Made by a program: the position numbers and the translations under genes. The notes under the pieces were generated by a model. It made no database searches. It saw only the letters and a list, made by a program, of their open reading frames with translations, and had not been told where the DNA came from. Below are positions 5,894 to 8,204 of a DNA stretch of 8,204 bases, piece after piece. Positions within the stretch are counted from its first letter, which is position 1. The number at the start of each line of letters is the position of its first letter. This stretch comes from CAYYYA01 sp964487895 (GTDB lineage: Bacteria; Patescibacteriota; Patescibacteriia; UBA1558; 2-01-FULL-52-15): positions 1-8,204 of the forward strand of contig CAZASM010000037.1 of the NCBI GenBank assembly GCA_964487895.1, in the 5' to 3' direction.

Positions 5894-6351
5894 ATTCTAT
5901 TTCTTTTACAATACTGCACTACACCACTTATACCCGAACCTAAATGCGTTAAGATAAAGAAAATTAAAACAACCTGAAGAAATTTGTCTGACATAGTAAT
6001 TAAATTCCCCCAGCCCTGATTTTTAGATAAAAATTGTGAGTTGCTGATCAGTGACAATAATACTCCAAAAAAAGGAACAACCTGCGCTACGTTTATGAAC
6101 CACTGAAATAGCGGGTTTATGTACCCTCCGGATATGGCTCGCCCGCCCGAACGAATGTAGTAATATAAAATAGAAGACAGAGAGAGAATGCTCCAAACGA
6201 TAGAGACATACTCAGACTTTACAAATATGTAAATTTTAGATGGTTGCAATGGATCACTAACAAAACTACAGAAAAAAAGCAGTATTATGATTGCACTAAT
6301 TAATGATATTAGTCCTGCTATCAGCTTTAAATATTTCGAATTTGCTTCCAC
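5890..6351 (-). CDS. Small four-helix membrane protein, 153 aa, GTG start
   Basis: The product has four hydrophobic segments at about 9-31, 46-66, 83-104 and 124-145, a short basic C-terminus (CKRNRI), and Gly/Arg-rich RSGGRAISGG between segments 2 and 3. No family is recognised. The start is a GTG at 6351: an in-frame TGA lies eight codons upstream, no ATG exists before Met120, and the frame after GTG is clean. An out-of-frame ATG overlaps it (ATGTG) and should not be chosen. There is no ribosome site; instead a near-consensus promoter ends six bases before the GTG, so the message is probably leaderless. It is the first gene of an operon with the anchored protein at 5339-5893, joined by a 4-base overlap, which suggests that the two products act together at the membrane. 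Confidence 0.75.
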   Translation of the reverse strand: MEANSKYLKLIAGLISLISAIIILLFFCSFVSDPLQPSKIYIFVKSEYVSIVWSILSLSSILYYYIRSGGRAISGGYINPLFQWFINVAQVVPFFGVLLSLISNSQFLSKNQGWGNLITMSDKFLQVVLIFFILTHLGSGISGVVQYCKRNRI

Positions 6352-6357
6352 ATCTAT

Positions 6358-6386
6358 AGTATAATTTGGGACTCACTTGTGGTCAA
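6358..6386 (-). promoter_or_regulatory. Promoter TTGACC-17-TATACT placed for a leaderless GTG start
   Basis: On the minus strand TTGACC (6386-6381, five of six) is followed by a 17-base spacer and TATACT (6363-6358, five of six). Six bases (ATAGAT) separate the -10 from the GTG at 6351, so the expected transcription start falls on or beside the first base of the start codon. This is the best sigma-70-type promoter in the window. Confidence 0.75.
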
Positions 6387-6404
6387 CTAGAACGGTAGCA
6401 GCAT

Positions 6405-6589
6405 TATTTTGGCTCCGAAATGTCTCCCAAACCTGACTAGGTAATAGTACTGCCTGCCTTCCAATCAGAAATTGCTTCAGTACCAAATAAATACTGTTTA
6501 ATTAATTCCGGTATAATTAGTGCTTGTCAGACCTTAGCAGTAGGAGTTTTAATTTCAATACTAGCTTTGGAGCTGAAAAGATTTTTCAT
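6405..6589 (-). pseudogene. Decayed AHSA1/SRPBCC-family gene, truncated
   Basis: Reading minus from an ATG at 6589 gives MKNLFSSKASIEIKTPTAKV, then TGA (6529-6527), then QALIIPELIKQYLFGTEAIS, DWKAGSTIT, then TAG (6439-6437). This follows the start of AHSA1-like (activator of Hsp90 ATPase homologue, START/SRPBCC fold) proteins, whose usual pattern is I-x-A-x-x-x-VW-x-AL-x-x-PE-x-I-K-x-Y-x-FG-x-x-x-x-x-DW-x-x-G-x-x-I-x-x-x-G-x-W. The TGA falls exactly where the conserved Trp of VW is expected, so it may come from TGG to TGA. After the TAG, a VWE continues in another frame, which implies a frameshift of two bases. The remaining two thirds of a normal protein of about 140-150 residues are missing; homology stops near 6405, where the promoter of the next gene begins. 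TGA ends other genes here, so recoding is not the explanation. It lies 22 bases after the gene at 6612-7253. Confidence 0.75.
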
Positions 6590-6611
6590 CTCAAAACTAA
6601 TATCAACTACT

Positions 6612-7253
6612 TTATGATCCAGCTTTAGGGTTGAAAAGTAGTGTTGTCCAAAGTGCCAAATATGAGATGCCCATAATCCAACCCATCATGTTGAGCAACA
6701 TAACATTTGTACTAGTAATAAGCATGACACCGCCCATAACTTGCGCTATCAAACCATAGAGCACTAACCGCGAATACGAGGCTTGCTTGAATTTAGCTGC
6801 GAGCGCATGAATGCCCGGTAGCGCAGTGAAGGCCAGGGCGAAGATATAGATGACTTGCGTTACTGGGTGTAAGTTAAAAAAGAAATAACCCTCAGGGGAA
6901 AATCCTGGTTGTGATGGAAAGATGAATGTTCGAACGAAAAAGAGTAATACCGCTACGATGGTTCCGACCAACATGACTGATTGTCGCGAATTCTTAGTAA
7001 TATTTTGTACACCTGCTAGCAAATATGCTACGAGTGACGCAATGAAGAAAATAGCGCCAAGAGTTACAATTAAATTAAGATTATCTGGTCTGAGAATAAC
7101 AGCAAGAGTCCACACTGCATAAGCGACTCCGTTCAGGATAAGCCCTAATCCGAAATCTTTTGCGACCATATCACGCTTTCCCCAAAATTTAGCGCCTAAA
7201 AAAAGTGTAGCTAAGGTGTTATGAATAAAAAATGCAACTACGAGAGGGTTCAT
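6612..7253 (-). CDS. Seven-helix integral membrane protein of unknown function, 213 aa
   Basis: The product is almost wholly hydrophobic, with predicted helices near 2-22, 33-53, 60-81, 91-112, 127-149, 160-182 and 184-206 joined by short loops. Potentially notable residues are HN at 11-12 near the start, RPDN (55-58) between helices 2 and 3, an aromatic and Pro-rich loop (FPSQPGFSPEGYFFF, 112-126), H129 and H149. I do not recognise the family. The ATG at 7253 has no Shine-Dalgarno sequence; the upstream bases are AT-rich and repetitive (ATAACTAACTAATATAACTA), and TATAAC lies ten bases before the ATG, so a very short leader is possible but unproved. It is 99 bases downstream of the kinase-like gene with no clear terminator between them, so read-through from that operon is also possible. 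The decayed SRPBCC gene follows it. Confidence 0.75.
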   Translation of the reverse strand: MNPLVVAFFIHNTLATLFLGAKFWGKRDMVAKDFGLGLILNGVAYAVWTLAVILRPDNLNLIVTLGAIFFIASLVAYLLAGVQNITKNSRQSVMLVGTIVAVLLFFVRTFIFPSQPGFSPEGYFFFNLHPVTQVIYIFALAFTALPGIHALAAKFKQASYSRLVLYGLIAQVMGGVMLITSTNVMLLNMMGWIMGISYLALWTTLLFNPKAGS

Positions 7254-7352
7254 ATGTGTAATAGTTATATTAGTTAGTTATAAAACGATCTACTTATATG
7301 ATACGCCTTTCTTGCGCAAATCGCAATTTGATAGCGAAGGCATAGTGCCTAT

Positions 7353-7988
7353 TTACACCCCGATCAAAACCTTAAATAGTAGTCCGGCTACTATCGGTAA
7401 AAGCAAGTTATCTAAGCCAAAAGCTAGAATCAATTCGATAAATGTAAGTAACAGGGCCGTGATTGCATTAGCCAGAAAAGACGCTTGACCTTTTGTTGCC
7501 AAGAAACCAATGATAAATGTAGAAAAAAAGACCGCGGCAGCTCCCTCCCATGATTTCTTTTTTCCAAAAAATTTAATTTTATGTTTTCCAATTAAACCAC
7601 CGATAAATCCTCCTGCTGCATCCGAAACCCCTAGAACTAAAGCACCAAATTGAAATGCTGCGTTATCCTGCGGCACAAAGAGGAAAGCAGAAACAGCTAT
7701 GCCGAGCGGGAAAAAAAGTTCGCCTAGAGTTCTACGTTCAACACGATGAATACTTGATAGCAAACCAAATGCTTTCGTAATACTCAAAAAAACAAAAAAT
7801 ACTAATCCCAGTAAAATAATGTCGTTCCGCGAGAGGACAAGGGGGAAAAGATAGACCAAAAATCCCGAACAGACATGTGCGATTTTTCTCGTATACTCGC
7901 TTTGTATCTTAAATATTCTCTGCATTATTTCGACAGCGACAAATAAAGCGAGAAAGGCGCTAGCCATGATAAATAAATATGGGTTCAT
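7353..7988 (-). CDS. Sec59/VTE5-like CTP-dependent lipid-alcohol kinase (dolichol/polyprenol or phytol kinase family), 211 aa
   Basis: This integral membrane protein has the hallmarks of the dolichol/phytol/diacylglycerol kinase family that uses CTP: RKIAHVCSG (34-42), RRTLGELFFPLGI (85-97), SDAAGGFIGGLIGKHK (122-137), FGKKKSWEGA (141-150) and a final E185 with LDNLLLP (192-198). The D123 segment and the KKSWEG loop are the parts linked with nucleotide binding and catalysis in the family. The length is about that of bacterial members and six or seven helices are likely. The substrate cannot be read from the sequence; in a bacterium, polyprenol (undecaprenol) recycling for cell-wall or glycan carriers, or salvage of an isoprenoid alcohol or diacylglycerol, are the reasonable options. 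The ATG overlaps the stop of the upstream GNAT gene (ATGA, 7985-7988), so the two are translationally coupled. No strong terminator follows its TAA-side intergenic region. Confidence 0.85.
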   Translation of the reverse strand: MNPYLFIMASAFLALFVAVEIMQRIFKIQSEYTRKIAHVCSGFLVYLFPLVLSRNDIILLGLVFFVFLSITKAFGLLSSIHRVERRTLGELFFPLGIAVSAFLFVPQDNAAFQFGALVLGVSDAAGGFIGGLIGKHKIKFFGKKKSWEGAAAVFFSTFIIGFLATKGQASFLANAITALLLTFIELILAFGLDNLLLPIVAGLLFKVLIGV

Positions 7989-8204
7989 ACTTTTAATTCA
8001 TAAGTCTCATACTTTCTAAAAAAAGTAGCTCCGTAAGGATTAATTTTTGAAGCAACATTTCCTTCTCTCAATAAGGCATAGATAATCGTTTCGAACTTTT
8101 CTTCCTTTAGTTGATTGTGTAGAGAATAAATAAGTGCTGAACCAAGATTCTGATTTTGATATTCTGGCAATACACCTATTGTTTTCATTATAAGTTGTTT
8201 TTTC
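7985..8204 (-). CDS. GNAT-family acetyltransferase, C-terminal part, 5' end cut by window
   Basis: The frame is open to the right edge, with KKQLI encoded upstream of the first visible ATG (8188), so that ATG is almost certainly internal and the true start lies outside. The visible 72 residues contain the acetyl-CoA loop of the GNAT fold, IGVLPEYQNQNLGSALIYSL, which matches the family pattern V-x-P-x-(Y/R)-(Q/R)-x-x-G-x-G-x-x-L with Asn in place of the first Gly. The end, REGNVASKINPYGATFFRKYETYEL, fits the last helix and strand (N-x-x-S ... G-A-x-x-x-R-x-Y-x-x-Y-x-L). GNAT enzymes move an acetyl group from acetyl-CoA to an amine; the substrate here is unknown. Its stop overlaps the start of the kinase-like gene, so the two form an operon. 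Confidence 0.8.
   Translation of the reverse strand, partial: KKQLIMKTIGVLPEYQNQNLGSALIYSLHNQLKEEKFETIIYALLREGNVASKINPYGATFFRKYETYELKV

Noticed and set aside
6527..6529. Possible recoding of TGA as Trp or Gly (which would rescue the SRPBCC gene)
   Set aside because: TGA terminates other intact genes here, including two ATGA overlaps, and the SRPBCC frame is also broken by a TAG and a frameshift.
7312..7352. Short hairpins (TTGCG-CAAAT-CGCAA and AGGCA-CTA-TGCCT) after the kinase-like gene as a terminator
   Set aside because: Both stems are 5 bp and neither is followed by a T tract on the minus strand.

Overview
The window looks like chromosomal DNA of an uncultured small-genome bacterium, most likely a member of the Candidate Phyla Radiation (Patescibacteria, Parcubacteria-like). 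This is an inference from protein character: two adjacent short membrane-anchored extracytoplasmic proteins (one MliC-like, one with an FGN...DDDFNSDGSVD core) of a type I associate with that group, several small membrane proteins without recognisable function, and weak or absent Shine-Dalgarno sites at several genes. TGA is an ordinary stop here (it ends the genes at 424-645, 5890-6351 and 7985-8204), so there is no sign of a recoded UGA. Almost everything is on the minus strand; only a small zinc-ribbon gene is on the plus strand.

Layout, left to right. 1-208 (-): start of an Ala/Glu/Lys-rich charged protein cut by the window edge. 209-423: divergent intergenic region. 424-645 (+): 73-aa double-CxxC protein, ending at a bidirectional terminator shared with murD. 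701-2107 (-): murD (cell-wall precursor ligase) with an unusual GC-rich inverted-repeat segment in its middle. 2210-4147 (-): a GC-rich gene for a B12-binding-type radical SAM enzyme, flanked by its own good ribosome site and a terminator, apparently a separate and possibly acquired unit. 4377-5255 (-): anchored protein with a MliC-like domain, own extended -10 promoter and terminator. 5339-5893 and 5890-6351 (-): a two-gene operon with ATGA overlap, for an anchored extracytoplasmic protein and a four-helix membrane protein; the first gene in transcription order starts at a GTG only six bases after a near-consensus -10, so it is probably read from a leaderless mRNA. 6405-6589 (-): an unannotated decayed gene of the AHSA1/SRPBCC family with two in-frame stops and a frameshift. 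6612-7253 (-): seven-helix membrane protein of unknown function. 7353-7988 (-): CTP-dependent polyprenol/dolichol/phytol-kinase-like enzyme, coupled by ATGA overlap to the GNAT acetyltransferase end at 7985-8204.

Functionally the window is a patchwork of envelope-related genes: peptidoglycan precursor synthesis (murD), lipid-alcohol phosphorylation (the Sec59/VTE5-like kinase), and several anchored or integral membrane proteins. I see no CRISPR array, rRNA, tRNA, transposase or phage gene. I did not find a clear new multi-gene system. The most distinctive observations are the SRPBCC pseudogene, the probable leaderless starts with a shared TTGACC-17-(-10) layout, the MliC-like domain lacking the residues expected for lysozyme inhibition, and the structured insert in murD.
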